Shown: positions 1 to 8,766, counted from the stretch's first letter. The stretch: DNA of 64,000 nt from Deltaproteobacteria bacterium (GCA_029547185.1 JAKPPU010000215.1:55897-119896); one strand, 5' to 3'. Numbers and translations: made by a program. Notes: generated from the sequence alone by a model not told the origin.

Positions 1-195
1 AGTCTTACCCCGCGCGAGCAGGATGTGTTGAAGCTGGTGGCCGAAGGGTACAAGAATCGCGAGATCGGCGATATGCTGTGTGTGAGCATCAAGACCGTGG
101 AAAAGCACCGGGAGAACATCAAGCGCAAGCTTGACCTCAACGGTACTTCGGCCATGATCGCCTATGCAATGGAGCATGGCATGGTCAAACGCTGA
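1..195 (+). CDS. LuxR-type HTH response regulator, C-terminal part only (5' truncated by window edge)
   Basis: The first 64 codons read in frame as a GerE/LuxR-type DNA-binding domain and end at a TGA. The diagnostic core is visible: LTPREQDVL, then EGYKNREIG, then the recognition-helix region SIKTVEKHRENI, then KLDL. In this family such domains usually follow a receiver domain, which would lie left of the window, so NarL/FixJ-type response regulator is an inference. It is the only DNA-binding protein next to the operator at 400-418 and to the Cache-domain gene that follows. That makes it the best local candidate for the factor that binds the repeated AGTATACT operators, but nothing here proves it. 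Confidence 0.85.
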   Translation, partial: SLTPREQDVLKLVAEGYKNREIGDMLCVSIKTVEKHRENIKRKLDLNGTSAMIAYAMEHGMVKR

Positions 196-378
196 AGCTG
201 ATGGCGCAGGCAGGCGTTTGGCATCGGCAAAGCTGCCTCGATTCTTCATTCTCGCGCCTCTCCGAGAAGGACAAACCGGCCCTTTCTCTCATGGTAATCC
301 GTTCTGGCAATAGGCCGTTTCGAGATATAAGAATTTCACAGTCCTCCATAAAATTTTCCGCAAGGTCCCATTGAGATA

Positions 379-418
379 TGGACTTTCTTCCTCCCTTGGA
401 GTATACTACTAGTATACT
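379..418 (+). promoter_or_regulatory. Promoter with tandem AGTATACT operator (site 1)
   Basis: AGTATACT occurs at 400-407 and again at 411-418, separated by ACT, giving a perfect 19-bp palindrome in which each half is itself palindromic. A sigma-70-like promoter fits over it: TGGACT at 379-384, a 17-bp spacer, TATACT at 402-407. The operator therefore covers the -10 element and the expected start, as for a repressor. The same element recurs near 11.57 and 20.65 kb. Confidence 0.75.
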
Positions 419-448
419 TTTTAGGAGTACTACAAATGAGGAGGAGCG

Positions 449-1420
449 ATGCATATGAGAAACGTCATCGAGGAAATCGAAAGGATTGCTGATGATATCC
501 AGTCCACATCCGTGGACGCGCGGAAAATCTCGGGGGAGATCGTGACCAGGATGGAATCGCTGTTTCGCAACGCGTCTTCCTTCGACACGAACATCGACAC
601 CATGGACCAGCGATACCAGTGGACGGAAAACACCTCGTACATGTGGACCCCCGATGAGGGAGAGGCGGGCTACGGCGTGGTCGCTGCAACCGGAGCGGTG
701 CCTGTAGACGATGCCGTCAAGAGAGAACTGAGGTTGTACGAATATATGCGGCCGTTCCTCCGGGAGGCGTATGCAAGAAATCCATACGTTGATGAGACAT
801 GGTACATCGACAAAAAATCCCTGGCGGTCGGCCAGACCTATCTGAGTCTCAGTGGCGCTCTACCTCCCGGATTCGATGCGGCAAAGGTCTGCGCGAGCGG
901 GATCACCTACTACGACTATTTTGGCTGGGTTGATGCAGCTCAGAATCCGGAGCGCATCCCGCGCTGGGCCCCGAGTCCCTTCATCGAGCTGCTCAGTTGC
1001 TTTATCCAGGCTGTCCATGCCCCGATCTATAAAAGAGTGGATGATCCGGAAATGAGCGGATTTGCGGGAGTGCACTACAACCTGGAGTGGGTCAATGCCG
1101 CCACAGTGGACAAGAGCAAAAACCGGATCATCATCGTCTCCGGCGGGGGAACGCTTGTCGGCGCCAGCATGGATGCGCTGCAGGCCATCCGGATGGAGCC
1201 GTTCGTCAAGCAGAAACCATCGTGGCAGGCATCCCAGGAAGTTCGGCACTATGTTGATGTGGAGCGTAATCTTGAGCGGGAAAAACCGGAAGAGCTGGCA
1301 GAGCTGTCACGGAAAATCCGCACCAGCGAGAGCTTCGAACATACGCTCTACGGCAGGAAATTCTCTGTGGTCCGAAGGAGCGTGCCCGAACTGGACTTCT
1401 ATGTAGCAGCGCTCATATGA
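449..1420 (+). CDS. Soluble Cache (PDC) sensor-domain protein
   Basis: A 323-residue protein with the look of a double Cache sensor domain: a helical N-terminal stretch (about 1-50), then a beta-rich region with the WYID, YDYFGWVD, PSPF and HAPIYK stretches (about 115-200), then GFAGVHYNLEWVNA (about 207-220), typical of the second PAS-like lobe that binds small ligands. Cache domains are normally periplasmic and held between membrane helices. I see no signal peptide and no transmembrane helix here, so this looks like a free-standing cytoplasmic version with no attached output domain. The ATG is chosen because GAGGAGGAG lies about 5 nt upstream. The gene has its own operator-bearing promoter (379-418), shared with the two large catabolic operons, which suggests a role in sensing or binding the substrate or an intermediate. 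Function is unproven. Confidence 0.75.
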   Translation: MHMRNVIEEIERIADDIQSTSVDARKISGEIVTRMESLFRNASSFDTNIDTMDQRYQWTENTSYMWTPDEGEAGYGVVAATGAVPVDDAVKRELRLYEYMRPFLREAYARNPYVDETWYIDKKSLAVGQTYLSLSGALPPGFDAAKVCASGITYYDYFGWVDAAQNPERIPRWAPSPFIELLSCFIQAVHAPIYKRVDDPEMSGFAGVHYNLEWVNAATVDKSKNRIIIVSGGGTLVGASMDALQAIRMEPFVKQKPSWQASQEVRHYVDVERNLEREKPEELAELSRKIRTSESFEHTLYGRKFSVVRRSVPELDFYVAALI

Positions 1421-1484
1421 GATCCGTTCCTGGGATACAGTCCGGGAGATTCTCGGGGGCTTGCCTGTAAGCGGAAGAAACAGC

Positions 1485-1505
1485 AGCTCCCTCCGGAGGG
1501 GAGCT
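1485..1505. terminator. Possible hairpin between convergent genes
   Basis: AGCTCCCTCC (1485-1494) can pair with GGAGGGGAGCT (1495-1505) apart from one bulged G. It lies between the convergent Cache and SDR genes, but neither side has a good T-run, so a terminator role is only suggested. Confidence 0.3.
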
Positions 1506-1550
1506 TCAATGAAACCCGGGCAAAGAGCGGGATAATTTGTCTTCTCGGCC

Positions 1551-2363
1551 CTAATTTTCCTTCATCTCCCTGAACGGATCATAGGTCCGATAGTCTTCCC
1601 CCAGGTCGAGGAACCTTCCCATTCCGCCATCCAGCGGGATGATCGCCCCGTTTATATAGTCGGCATCATCCGATGCCAGGAAGGTCACGAGAGCGGCCAC
1701 GTCTTCAGTCCGCCCTATCCTGCGCATCGGAATCTTTTCGATGACCTGGTCTCCGATGCGTGTCTCGAGCATGCTCCTGTTCAGTTTGGTCAGGATGAAT
1801 CCCGGACAGACCGTATTGACGTTGATCTTATGGGGTCCCAGTTCAGCTGCGACAATAGGTGTCATGGCAATGATCGCCCCTTTTGCCGCCGAGTACGAAG
1901 GGGATCCCATTCCGATCATTCCCATCATCGAAGCGATGTTGATGATCTTGCCCCCGCCTCTTTTTATCATTTCCGGGGCAGCGTATTTCGTGCAGCGGAA
2001 AACGCTTCCGGGATCGACTGCCATGATGAGATCCCACATCTCTTCCCTGGTCTCGAGCAGCGTCGTTCTCTCTCCGATCCCGGCATTGTTGACGAGGATA
2101 TCTATTCTGCCGTTCTCCCGGATGACTGCCTGTACGAGGTTCCTGATTTCTTCCGATTTGAGGAGATTCACCTGAACGACCTGAGCCCTTCCCCCTTCCT
2201 CATCGATGAGCTTTTTCGTTTCCCTTGCTGCCTTGAGATTGATGTCGGCTATAACGGCCACGGCTCCTTCACGGGCGAATCGCCGGGCTATCTCCCTCCC
2301 GATGTCACCGCCCGCCCCGGTTACGATTGCAACCTTGTCAGTGAATCTCTCTCTTATCACCAT
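1551..2363 (-). CDS. Short-chain dehydrogenase/reductase (SDR)
   Basis: A 270-residue classical SDR. It has the cofactor motif TGAGGDIG near residue 15, the NNAG motif near residue 93, a serine in NIASMMG, and the catalytic YSAAK. It is expected to oxidise or reduce a hydroxyl/keto group with NAD(P)H; the substrate is not evident. The ATG at 2363 is preferred over one six codons upstream because CAGGAGGAA sits 6-7 nt before it. It lies downstream of the aldehyde/alcohol dehydrogenase fusion but is separated from it by a strong intrinsic terminator (2403-2442), so it is either expressed by read-through or from its own promoter. It ends the catabolic cluster and is convergent with the Cache gene. 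Confidence 0.9.
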   Translation of the reverse strand: MVIRERFTDKVAIVTGAGGDIGREIARRFAREGAVAVIADINLKAARETKKLIDEEGGRAQVVQVNLLKSEEIRNLVQAVIRENGRIDILVNNAGIGERTTLLETREEMWDLIMAVDPGSVFRCTKYAAPEMIKRGGGKIINIASMMGMIGMGSPSYSAAKGAIIAMTPIVAAELGPHKINVNTVCPGFILTKLNRSMLETRIGDQVIEKIPMRRIGRTEDVAALVTFLASDDADYINGAIIPLDGGMGRFLDLGEDYRTYDPFREMKEN

Positions 2364-2402
2364 GGGTGATTCCTCCTGCATAACGGTAAGACTTTTTCAT
2401 GG

Positions 2403-2442
2403 AAAAAAGCCACAGAGCACATGGTGTAATGCGCTCTGTGGC
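2403..2442 (-). terminator. Rho-independent terminator before the SDR gene
   Basis: GCCACAGAGC (2409-2418) pairs perfectly with GCTCTGTGGC (2433-2442), with a 14-nt loop. On the minus strand the stem is followed by six T residues (plus-strand A-run 2403-2408). It lies 21 bp after the dehydrogenase fusion and 40 bp before the SDR start, so it should end or attenuate the main catabolic transcript. Confidence 0.8.
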
Positions 2443-2463
2443 CATATCCTAAAGGAGGGATTA

Positions 2464-5124
2464 CTACATCATCTTTTGGTAGATCTCGACGCACTGCTCC
2501 ATGCTCGGCACTTTCGGAGTGAACAGAGTCGGGAATTCGGAAAGAGTTGTAACTACGAGATCGGAAATGGCGTCCTCGGGTACTCCCAGCTCGCTCAGCG
2601 TCAACGGATGGTTGATGTCCTTCATGAGATTGACCACGTACTCGATCGACGCCTCGGCAGCCTTCCTCCTCGACATCTTCGAGGTGTTGATTCCCATGGC
2701 CTCTGCGAACTCAACGAGCAGGTCCTCACAGGGTTCCAGACAGAACCTCATGACATGCGGCAGAGCTACTCCGCACAGGGCTCCGTGATGTGCATGGAAC
2801 TTTGCTCCGACTGCATGGGCTATACCGTGCCCCAGACATGTCGCGCTCATATTGATCGCGATGCCGGCATTGGAAGAAGCCAGGAGCATGCCGAACCGTG
2901 CATCCACATCATCACCCTTTTCCACTGCCCTGCGGAAGTACTTGGAGATTTGCCGGACGGCTTCCAGAGCGAATTGCTTGCTCATCACATTTCGCCTTAC
3001 ACCCAAGACGGTTTCAATCGCGTGGCTCAAGGCATCCATGCCGGTGGCCGCGGTTATCTTTGCAGGCAGACCTACCGTGAGCAACGGGTCCAGAATGGCC
3101 ACATTGGGCGATGCCGGATACTCGCAGAGATTTATCTTGCGGTTGATGGCGCGGTTCATGACCACCGCGATGTTCGTCATCTCACTCCCGGTTCCTGCCG
3201 TGGTGGGAATGGCGATATGCGGGGTTATGGGGTCATGGAGTGCATACATCGTGATGTTGTCCATGGCCTTACCGCCCCGTGCCAGAGTAACGGCGGCAAC
3301 CTTGGCCGTATCGATGGAGCTTCCGCCGCCGAGACTTACAACGCACTCGGCACCGACTTTCTTGCAGAATTCAACGGCCTCGTCAATTGTCTCATAGCCC
3401 GTATTTTCGACTACGTTATCGAATACACCCACACAGTAGCTCCCCATCGCCTTGACTACGGAGTCCACCAATCCGGCCGCCTTGATTCCCTTGTCAGTAA
3501 TGACGACCGCTCTTTTGACGTTCATAAGGTGCATCTCATACTGGAGGCTCGATATGAAGCCCGGACCGGCACTGACCTTGGTCGGGTGATTGAAGTGGAA
3601 CGATTTCGCCGGAGTCGTATACTGATGAAGGACATTGAACAACAGGCAGCGTTCACGCTCTGCCTCCGGGTTCGACTCGATCCGCTTGATCTGCGTGTAC
3701 TCTTCCAGGCCCGCTGCACCCCACTCACGGCCGAAACCGCTCTGTTTGTAACCGCCGAAGGGATTCATATCGCCGTAGTTGTGCCAGTCGTTGATCCAGA
3801 TGGTTCCCGCCTTTATCCTGGCTGCGATGTCTTCAGCCCTGTTCATGTCCTTTGTGAACACGCCTCCGGCAAGTCCGAACGGGGTATCGTTCGCGATCTC
3901 GACGGCCTCGTCGTAGTCCTTGAAGGGAATGACGCAGAGCACGGGCCCGAAGATCTCCTCCTGGGCGATCCTCATGGAATTCTTCACATCGGCGAATATG
4001 GTTGGTTCGCAGTAGAATCCGCCCTTGAGCTTGGGATCATCCACCAGGTTGCCGCCGTAAACCAGCCTGGCGCCTTCCTTTTTTCCGATATCGATGTATC
4101 CCATTATCGTATCGAGCTGTTTTTTACTCACAATGGGCCCGAACTGTGTTGTTGGCTCTAGCTGATATCCGATTCTCAAGCCCTTGGTACGTGCGACGAG
4201 CTTGTCGAGGAATTTGTCGTAGATCTTCTCATGAACGAGGAGCCTCGTACCGGACTCGCAGATCTGCCCTGAATGGAGAAACGTGCCGCACATTGCGCCG
4301 TCCACCGCAAATTCCATATCTGCATCCTCGCAGATGATGTTCGGTGATTTGCCGCCGAGCTCGAGGGTGACCTTCTTGATGTTCTTGGCCGCCATGCTCA
4401 TGATATCGATGCCCACTTCGGTGGAGCCGGTGAAGGCGATCTTGTCGATCTTCGGATTCATGCATAGGGCTCTCCCCACAGTCGATCCTGGGCCGGTAAC
4501 GACATTCAGGACCCCTTTGGGAATCCGGGTTCTCTTGAGCGCCTCGGCAATGAGCAGCATGGTAAGGCTCGTATCCGATGCGGGCTTGACCACCACGGTG
4601 TTTCCCATGGCAAGCGCGTGGATACATTTGTACATGGCGGACAGGAAGGGGAAATTCCACGGCACGATGCCCACGCAGACGCCCAACGGCTCTCTTCTCT
4701 GGTAATTCATCTGTGCCACGAAACCGCTGCGGGACTTGGGCAGATCTTCCTTCCACTTGAAATCGTAGGCAGCATACCGAGAGAGGTTTCTCAATCCGCC
4801 AATAACGGTGACGACATCGAAAATGGTCCTCGTGATCAGGCCACCGGAATCGAGCGCCTCATACTGGGCGATGATCGGCATGTATTCATACAGGAGGTCA
4901 GAAAGCTCGATGAGTATCCTTGAGCGTTCCACCGGTGGCATATCGCTCCACACCCCTGAATCAAAAGCTTTGCGTGCTGCATCGACTGCAGCATCCGCAT
5001 CTTCGGGACCCCCGTAGGCGAATGTGGCGAAAGGCTTCCCGGTCCCCGGGTCGATGGCTTCAGCCTTGCCCCCTTTTATCGCCTCAACTTGCTCACCGTT
5101 GATGAACATCTTGAAGTGTTCCAT
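2464..5124 (-). CDS. Bifunctional aldehyde dehydrogenase - iron alcohol dehydrogenase fusion
   Basis: One 886-residue open frame. Residues about 1-490 form a classical NAD(P)-dependent aldehyde dehydrogenase: PWNFP near 155, TGSTEVG near 232, the general-base glutamate in LELGGKSPN (E255) and the nucleophile in GQICESG (C289). Residues about 500-886 form a group III iron-containing alcohol dehydrogenase: GGGSSIDTAK for nucleotide binding, PTTAGTGSE, and metal ligands in ILDPLL, GMDALSHAIE and LGHGIAHA. The enzyme could take a primary alcohol through its aldehyde to the acid, or the reverse. It differs from AdhE because the aldehyde half is of the classical, hydrolytic type and not the CoA-acylating type. 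The start has AAAGGAGGAA about 5 nt upstream. It is the last gene before the terminator at 2403-2442. Confidence 0.92.
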   Translation of the reverse strand: MEHFKMFINGEQVEAIKGGKAEAIDPGTGKPFATFAYGGPEDADAAVDAARKAFDSGVWSDMPPVERSRILIELSDLLYEYMPIIAQYEALDSGGLITRTIFDVVTVIGGLRNLSRYAAYDFKWKEDLPKSRSGFVAQMNYQRREPLGVCVGIVPWNFPFLSAMYKCIHALAMGNTVVVKPASDTSLTMLLIAEALKRTRIPKGVLNVVTGPGSTVGRALCMNPKIDKIAFTGSTEVGIDIMSMAAKNIKKVTLELGGKSPNIICEDADMEFAVDGAMCGTFLHSGQICESGTRLLVHEKIYDKFLDKLVARTKGLRIGYQLEPTTQFGPIVSKKQLDTIMGYIDIGKKEGARLVYGGNLVDDPKLKGGFYCEPTIFADVKNSMRIAQEEIFGPVLCVIPFKDYDEAVEIANDTPFGLAGGVFTKDMNRAEDIAARIKAGTIWINDWHNYGDMNPFGGYKQSGFGREWGAAGLEEYTQIKRIESNPEAERERCLLFNVLHQYTTPAKSFHFNHPTKVSAGPGFISSLQYEMHLMNVKRAVVITDKGIKAAGLVDSVVKAMGSYCVGVFDNVVENTGYETIDEAVEFCKKVGAECVVSLGGGSSIDTAKVAAVTLARGGKAMDNITMYALHDPITPHIAIPTTAGTGSEMTNIAVVMNRAINRKINLCEYPASPNVAILDPLLTVGLPAKITAATGMDALSHAIETVLGVRRNVMSKQFALEAVRQISKYFRRAVEKGDDVDARFGMLLASSNAGIAINMSATCLGHGIAHAVGAKFHAHHGALCGVALPHVMRFCLEPCEDLLVEFAEAMGINTSKMSRRKAAEASIEYVVNLMKDINHPLTLSELGVPEDAISDLVVTTLSEFPTLFTPKVPSMEQCVEIYQKMM

Positions 5125-5253
5125 TGATTCCTCCTTTTCTCACTACCCTTTTGTTTTTTATCTTAGTATCTTGAATCGTCCACCCATGGCGGATTCGTCT
5201 CCCGATACCTTCATACAGCGATGTTTCCAGGCACTTCTTTTACCTGATCGAGC

Positions 5254-6027
5254 TTATTTCCATTGGGAGAAATACTTGTCCGCATGATCTTTAGGAGGAG
5301 TCCTGTACATGCTCTTCCGGCTGATCCAAGGGATGCCCGACTTCTTGAGCCCACCGAAGAGCTCGGCATATTTAATGGCAGCAATGCAGGGATCAATGAG
5401 GGGTATACCATCGACCTCATGGATGCCGAGGGCGGTAATCGTCGGGATCCATGCCCAGCACCCGAGGATGACGACTTCTGCCCCGTCGTCTGCGAGACCC
5501 CTCACGGTGTCCTTGAAGCTGTTTATTATCTCGCTCGGATCCACTTCGGCCCAGTTCATCCTCTTGATGCAGCGTATCGGGCGGTTGTCGATCATCCTGT
5601 TCCTGAGGCCGTAGGTGAGGGAGTTTCTCAGCATGACGTGCTGGCATTCATAGTTCGGGGTCACGATACCGAACTTCTCGCCCATGGAGCAGGCAAGATG
5701 CATGGCCGCTTCCGCGCTGCCGATGACCGGAAGATTCACGACGCCGCGCACAGCCAATAACGCCGGGTCATAGAAGCATCCCATTACCAGCGCATCGGCG
5801 CCCTTGTTCTGCTCCTCGTACATCCCCATCAGCATGGTTGTTTCGCAGAAAAGGTGGAAAGCGTAAATGTCTCCATCGTCCACATGGGTCAATCCTTTCC
5901 CCAGGTTCTTGTACTCTATCTCCGTATCCGGATTCTTTGCTTTGTTCGCAACGTCGAGGATAATTTTGTCCGCCCCGAAACTCTCAATGAGACCGTCTGT
6001 AAATGCTCCTAAAATGGTTATCTTCAT
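5254..6027 (-). CDS. Asp/Glu/hydantoin racemase superfamily protein
   Basis: A 257-residue protein of the two-cysteine racemase superfamily. Both active-site cysteine motifs are present: VMGCFYDPAL (about residue 82) and VILGCWAW (about residue 195), each closing one Rossmann-like half. GSAEAAMH and GEKFGIVTP are also typical of hydantoin-racemase-like members. The superfamily includes amino acid and hydantoin racemases, maleate cis-trans isomerase and arylmalonate decarboxylase. With dicarboxylate-type hydro-lyases in the same operon, a stereo- or cis-trans-isomerase acting on a substituted dicarboxylate is a reasonable inference, not a demonstrated one. It lies between the MBL-fold gene and the dehydrogenase fusion, on the same strand. 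Confidence 0.85.
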   Translation of the reverse strand: MKITILGAFTDGLIESFGADKIILDVANKAKNPDTEIEYKNLGKGLTHVDDGDIYAFHLFCETTMLMGMYEEQNKGADALVMGCFYDPALLAVRGVVNLPVIGSAEAAMHLACSMGEKFGIVTPNYECQHVMLRNSLTYGLRNRMIDNRPIRCIKRMNWAEVDPSEIINSFKDTVRGLADDGAEVVILGCWAWIPTITALGIHEVDGIPLIDPCIAAIKYAELFGGLKKSGIPWISRKSMYRTPPKDHADKYFSQWK

Positions 6028-6082
6028 AGAATCTCCCTCCCCATCTCGTTCTTTTTAACCAAACGCTGCAGGCATTCCTTTC

Positions 6083-6814
6083 CTAGTAATAGACCGAGGT
6101 CTCCAGGACCTTCATGTCATGGCCGGGAATAATCACAGCCCCGAGCTTGGAGACCTTTATCTGGGTTTCGTAGTATTCGCGCAGATTCACGAAGAGACCG
6201 TTCGGCCAGGGCGGATTGTGGTTGAGCGATTCATAGAGAGGAACACAGTCACCTGCCAGGAAGTAGCGGTTGTCCTGCGCCTCAACCAGGACACCCTGAA
6301 GGCCTTCGGTATGACCGGGGGCAAAGATGACCGATACGCCTTTCACGATCTCCTTGTCTCCCTCTATCGTGGTGTACCGGATCTCTTCCAGGCATTTTCT
6401 GATATAGGCAATGGAAAGGAACGGGGGAACAGGGTTGAGGGCCGACTCAAGCTCTTTCTTCTGCACGATGAATTCAGCGTTGGGAAAAAGATCGTTGCCC
6501 GCACAGTGGTCCCAGTGGAGATGGTTGTTGATCACGATGTCGATCTCTTCCGGATTCACTCCCACCTTGTTTTTTAGGGCATTGATGATCTCCTGGTCCT
6601 TTTCGCGGACATAAGGGCCCCGCAGTTTTGCCTCCAGAGGATCTTTGGGATCGGACCCGCCGGTGTCCACCAGGATCTTCTTGTCTGCTCCCTCGATATA
6701 GAAAGCGAGGATGGGAAGATCCATTGAAACACCATACCCGATCTTGAACATGAAACTGTCCTTATGCCTGGTTATGGTGCCCAGATGCAGCGGATGAATC
6801 CTGATCGTCGACAT
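6083..6814 (-). CDS. MBL-fold metallo-hydrolase (lactonase-like)
   Basis: A 243-residue metallo-beta-lactamase-fold protein. The dinuclear metal site is complete: HLHWDH near residue 98, a third histidine in APGHTEG (about 170), an aspartate in LAGDCVP (about 193), and the last histidine in PGHD (about 232). The overall pattern, with DTGGSDP near the start, is that of the N-acyl-homoserine-lactonase-like subfamily, many members of which open lactones or cleave thioesters and carboxylic esters. In this operon it may hydrolyse a lactone or CoA thioester arising from the substrate. The spacing of roughly 55-105 bp to its neighbours is compatible with co-transcription. Confidence 0.88.
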   Translation of the reverse strand: MSTIRIHPLHLGTITRHKDSFMFKIGYGVSMDLPILAFYIEGADKKILVDTGGSDPKDPLEAKLRGPYVREKDQEIINALKNKVGVNPEEIDIVINNHLHWDHCAGNDLFPNAEFIVQKKELESALNPVPPFLSIAYIRKCLEEIRYTTIEGDKEIVKGVSVIFAPGHTEGLQGVLVEAQDNRYFLAGDCVPLYESLNHNPPWPNGLFVNLREYYETQIKVSKLGAVIIPGHDMKVLETSVYY

Positions 6815-6919
6815 CGTATACCCCCTTTCACTGCTTGTCTGCTCTCTCTTGCACGAGAAGCATCCATTTAAGGTCTGTTTGAATTCAGTCCTCTTTCCCG
6901 GCAGGCATGTCCGGATACC

Positions 6920-7411
6920 TCACCCCTTCGCCAGGTCCTTCAGAATCCCGTCAATGCCGCCTGCGTTGATGATCTCCCGCATCTTTTCCGGCAGAGGTGA
7001 TGCAAAAAACTCCTGTCCGGTCGATTTCACAATTACCCGGCCGCTGTCGAGGGAAACGCTGATCTGGTCCACGCCCCTGTCTATCTCTGAAATGCCCTTC
7101 ACGGTCAGGGATGGTAACCCGACGGCGATAGCGTTGCGGAAGAAAATGCGTGCAAAGTCTTCGGCCAGGATGCATCCGATCCCCAGGTGTTTGAGTACCT
7201 GCGGGGCCATCTCACGACTCGATCCACACCCGAAATTCTTGCCTGCCACGATGATATCACCGGCCTTCACGTTCCTGACGAATGAAGGCTCGATGGCCTC
7301 GAAGACGTGTTTCGCCTGCTCTTCCAGCGTTGCCATGAGATACTGCCCGGGAACAATGAGATCGGTATCGATGTTGTTTCCGAAAATCCATGCCTTGCCC
7401 TGAATAATCAT
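6920..7411 (-). CDS. LeuD-type hydro-lyase small subunit
   Basis: A 163-residue swivelling-domain subunit of the aconitase superfamily. It has NIDTDLIVPGQYL near residue 12, GKNFGCGSSRE near 57, and the FARIFFRNAIAVGLP stretch, as in LeuD and in the small subunits of homoaconitase and dimethylmalate dehydratase. It pairs with the LeuC-like gene immediately upstream: the LeuC-like stop codon and this ATG abut, a sign of translational coupling. No other leucine-biosynthesis gene is near, and the neighbours are PrpF-, PrpD- and lyase-type genes. I therefore read it as part of a catabolic dehydratase such as one acting on an alkyl-substituted malate or maleate, not as leuD proper. Confidence 0.9.
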   Translation of the reverse strand: MIIQGKAWIFGNNIDTDLIVPGQYLMATLEEQAKHVFEAIEPSFVRNVKAGDIIVAGKNFGCGSSREMAPQVLKHLGIGCILAEDFARIFFRNAIAVGLPSLTVKGISEIDRGVDQISVSLDSGRVIVKSTGQEFFASPLPEKMREIINAGGIDGILKDLAKG

Positions 7412-8665
7412 TTAAGCAACCTCCCGCGGATCTGTGATCTTCCCGGTCAAGGCTGAAGCCGCTATTGTTGCCGGCGAGGCCAGGAATACCTTTGCATCCG
7501 GACTTCCCATTCTTCCCTTGAAGTTTCTGTTCGTAGACGATATGCAGACCTCGCCGGAGCCGAGCAGTCCACCCTGACTCCCAAAACAAGGACCGCAGGA
7601 AGCGGAGCAGATAATGGCACCCGACGCAGAGAGCGTCTGCATGATCCCTTCGTCCATGGCCTGCAGCATGACCTGCCTGGAGGCGGGATACACATACATC
7701 CGAACAGAGGGGGCCACCTCTTTCCCTTTCATGATCCCGGCGGCTATCCTTAAGTCCTCGAGCCTGCCGTTCGTGCACGATCCAAGGAGAACCTGGTCGA
7801 CCTTTTCACCTGCCACCTCTCGAACCGGTTTGACATTATCCACTGTGTGCGGCAGTGCGATCATGGGTTCAAGGTTGCCGACATCGAACTTGTAGGTGTA
7901 CTCATACTGCGCACCGTTATCAGGATAGAGCTCCTCGATATCCTGCTGCCCGACAGACTTCATGTAGTCATGCGTGACGCCGTCCACGGGAAATAACCCG
8001 AACTTCGCTCCGAACTCTACGGACATGTTGCTCAGGACGAGCCGCGAGTCGATGGAAAGGTTCTTTACCAAGTCACCAGTAAATTCGATTGAGCGATACT
8101 GTGCAAACTCGGAACCGAATCTGCCTGCAAGGGCGAGACTGATATCCTTCGAATATACCCGATCCGGCAGCTTGCCGTTCAGCATTATCTGGATCGAATT
8201 GGGGACAAGAAACCAGAGATCACCGGTTGCCAGTACGTATGCCATCTCGGAGGTACCGATACCCGTTGACGCTGCTGCCAATCCGCCGTAGGTGCACGTA
8301 TGCGAATCCGTACCTACAATCAAGTCTCCCGGTCGGGCCAGACCTTTTTCCACCATGACCTGGTGGCAGATCCCTTCTCTTTCTCCAAAGTAATGTTTCA
8401 GCCCGCATTGCTTTGCCATTTTCCGTATCTTTACATGTGCGTCAGCCATCCTTACATCCGGAGCAGGAACATAATGATCCAGGACGACTACAACCTTATC
8501 AGGATCCCATACCTTGGTTATTCCCGAAGCTATGAGCTTGGCACATGAAAGGAGAAAGCCCTCGTGACACATTGCACGGTCCACAGGCAACACCACGTAC
8601 TCACCCGCCCGCACATCCTTTCCGGCTTTGCGCGAGAAAACCTTCTCTACCATTGTCTGTTTCAT
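7412..8665 (-). CDS. LeuC-type hydro-lyase large subunit (aconitase superfamily, [4Fe-4S])
   Basis: A 417-residue catalytic subunit. VGTDSHTCTYGG (about 115-126) is the aconitase signature. The three cluster-ligating cysteines are in GSCTNGR (about 295) and CSASCGPCFG (about 350). With the small subunit it should interconvert a 2- or 3-hydroxy dicarboxylate and its unsaturated form through a [4Fe-4S] cluster. It is in the length range of the LeuC/HacA/DmdA group, shorter than monomeric aconitases. The ATG at 8665 follows GAGGGGAT by 5 nt. The context (PrpF-like isomerase gene just upstream, lyase gene in the co-regulated operon) matches 2,3-dimethylmalate dehydratase of nicotinate fermenters better than isopropylmalate isomerase, but substrate assignment is inference. 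Confidence 0.9.
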   Translation of the reverse strand: MKQTMVEKVFSRKAGKDVRAGEYVVLPVDRAMCHEGFLLSCAKLIASGITKVWDPDKVVVVLDHYVPAPDVRMADAHVKIRKMAKQCGLKHYFGEREGICHQVMVEKGLARPGDLIVGTDSHTCTYGGLAAASTGIGTSEMAYVLATGDLWFLVPNSIQIMLNGKLPDRVYSKDISLALAGRFGSEFAQYRSIEFTGDLVKNLSIDSRLVLSNMSVEFGAKFGLFPVDGVTHDYMKSVGQQDIEELYPDNGAQYEYTYKFDVGNLEPMIALPHTVDNVKPVREVAGEKVDQVLLGSCTNGRLEDLRIAAGIMKGKEVAPSVRMYVYPASRQVMLQAMDEGIMQTLSASGAIICSASCGPCFGSQGGLLGSGEVCISSTNRNFKGRMGSPDAKVFLASPATIAASALTGKITDPREVA

Positions 8666-8766
8666 TACAATCCCCTCTATCACGATGCCTAATCTTTAGA
8701 TGCGAGATGTAAGGCACTATTCTCGATGCATGAATGCCCAATCATACCTGTAATCAAAGGTGATTT

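Noticed and set aside
2206..4161. A 651-codon plus-strand open frame
   Set aside because: It is antisense to the aldehyde/alcohol dehydrogenase fusion, has no recognisable domain, and its composition (many His, Arg, Gly) is that of a shadow frame of a GC-rich gene.
2464..5124. AdhE
   Set aside because: The aldehyde half has the classical dehydrogenase glutamate and GQxC motif, not the CoA-acylating type.
6920..8665. leuCD of leucine biosynthesis
   Set aside because: No leuA or leuB nearby, and the operon holds PrpF-, PrpD- and racemase-type genes, so a catabolic hydro-lyase is more likely. Phylogeny would decide.
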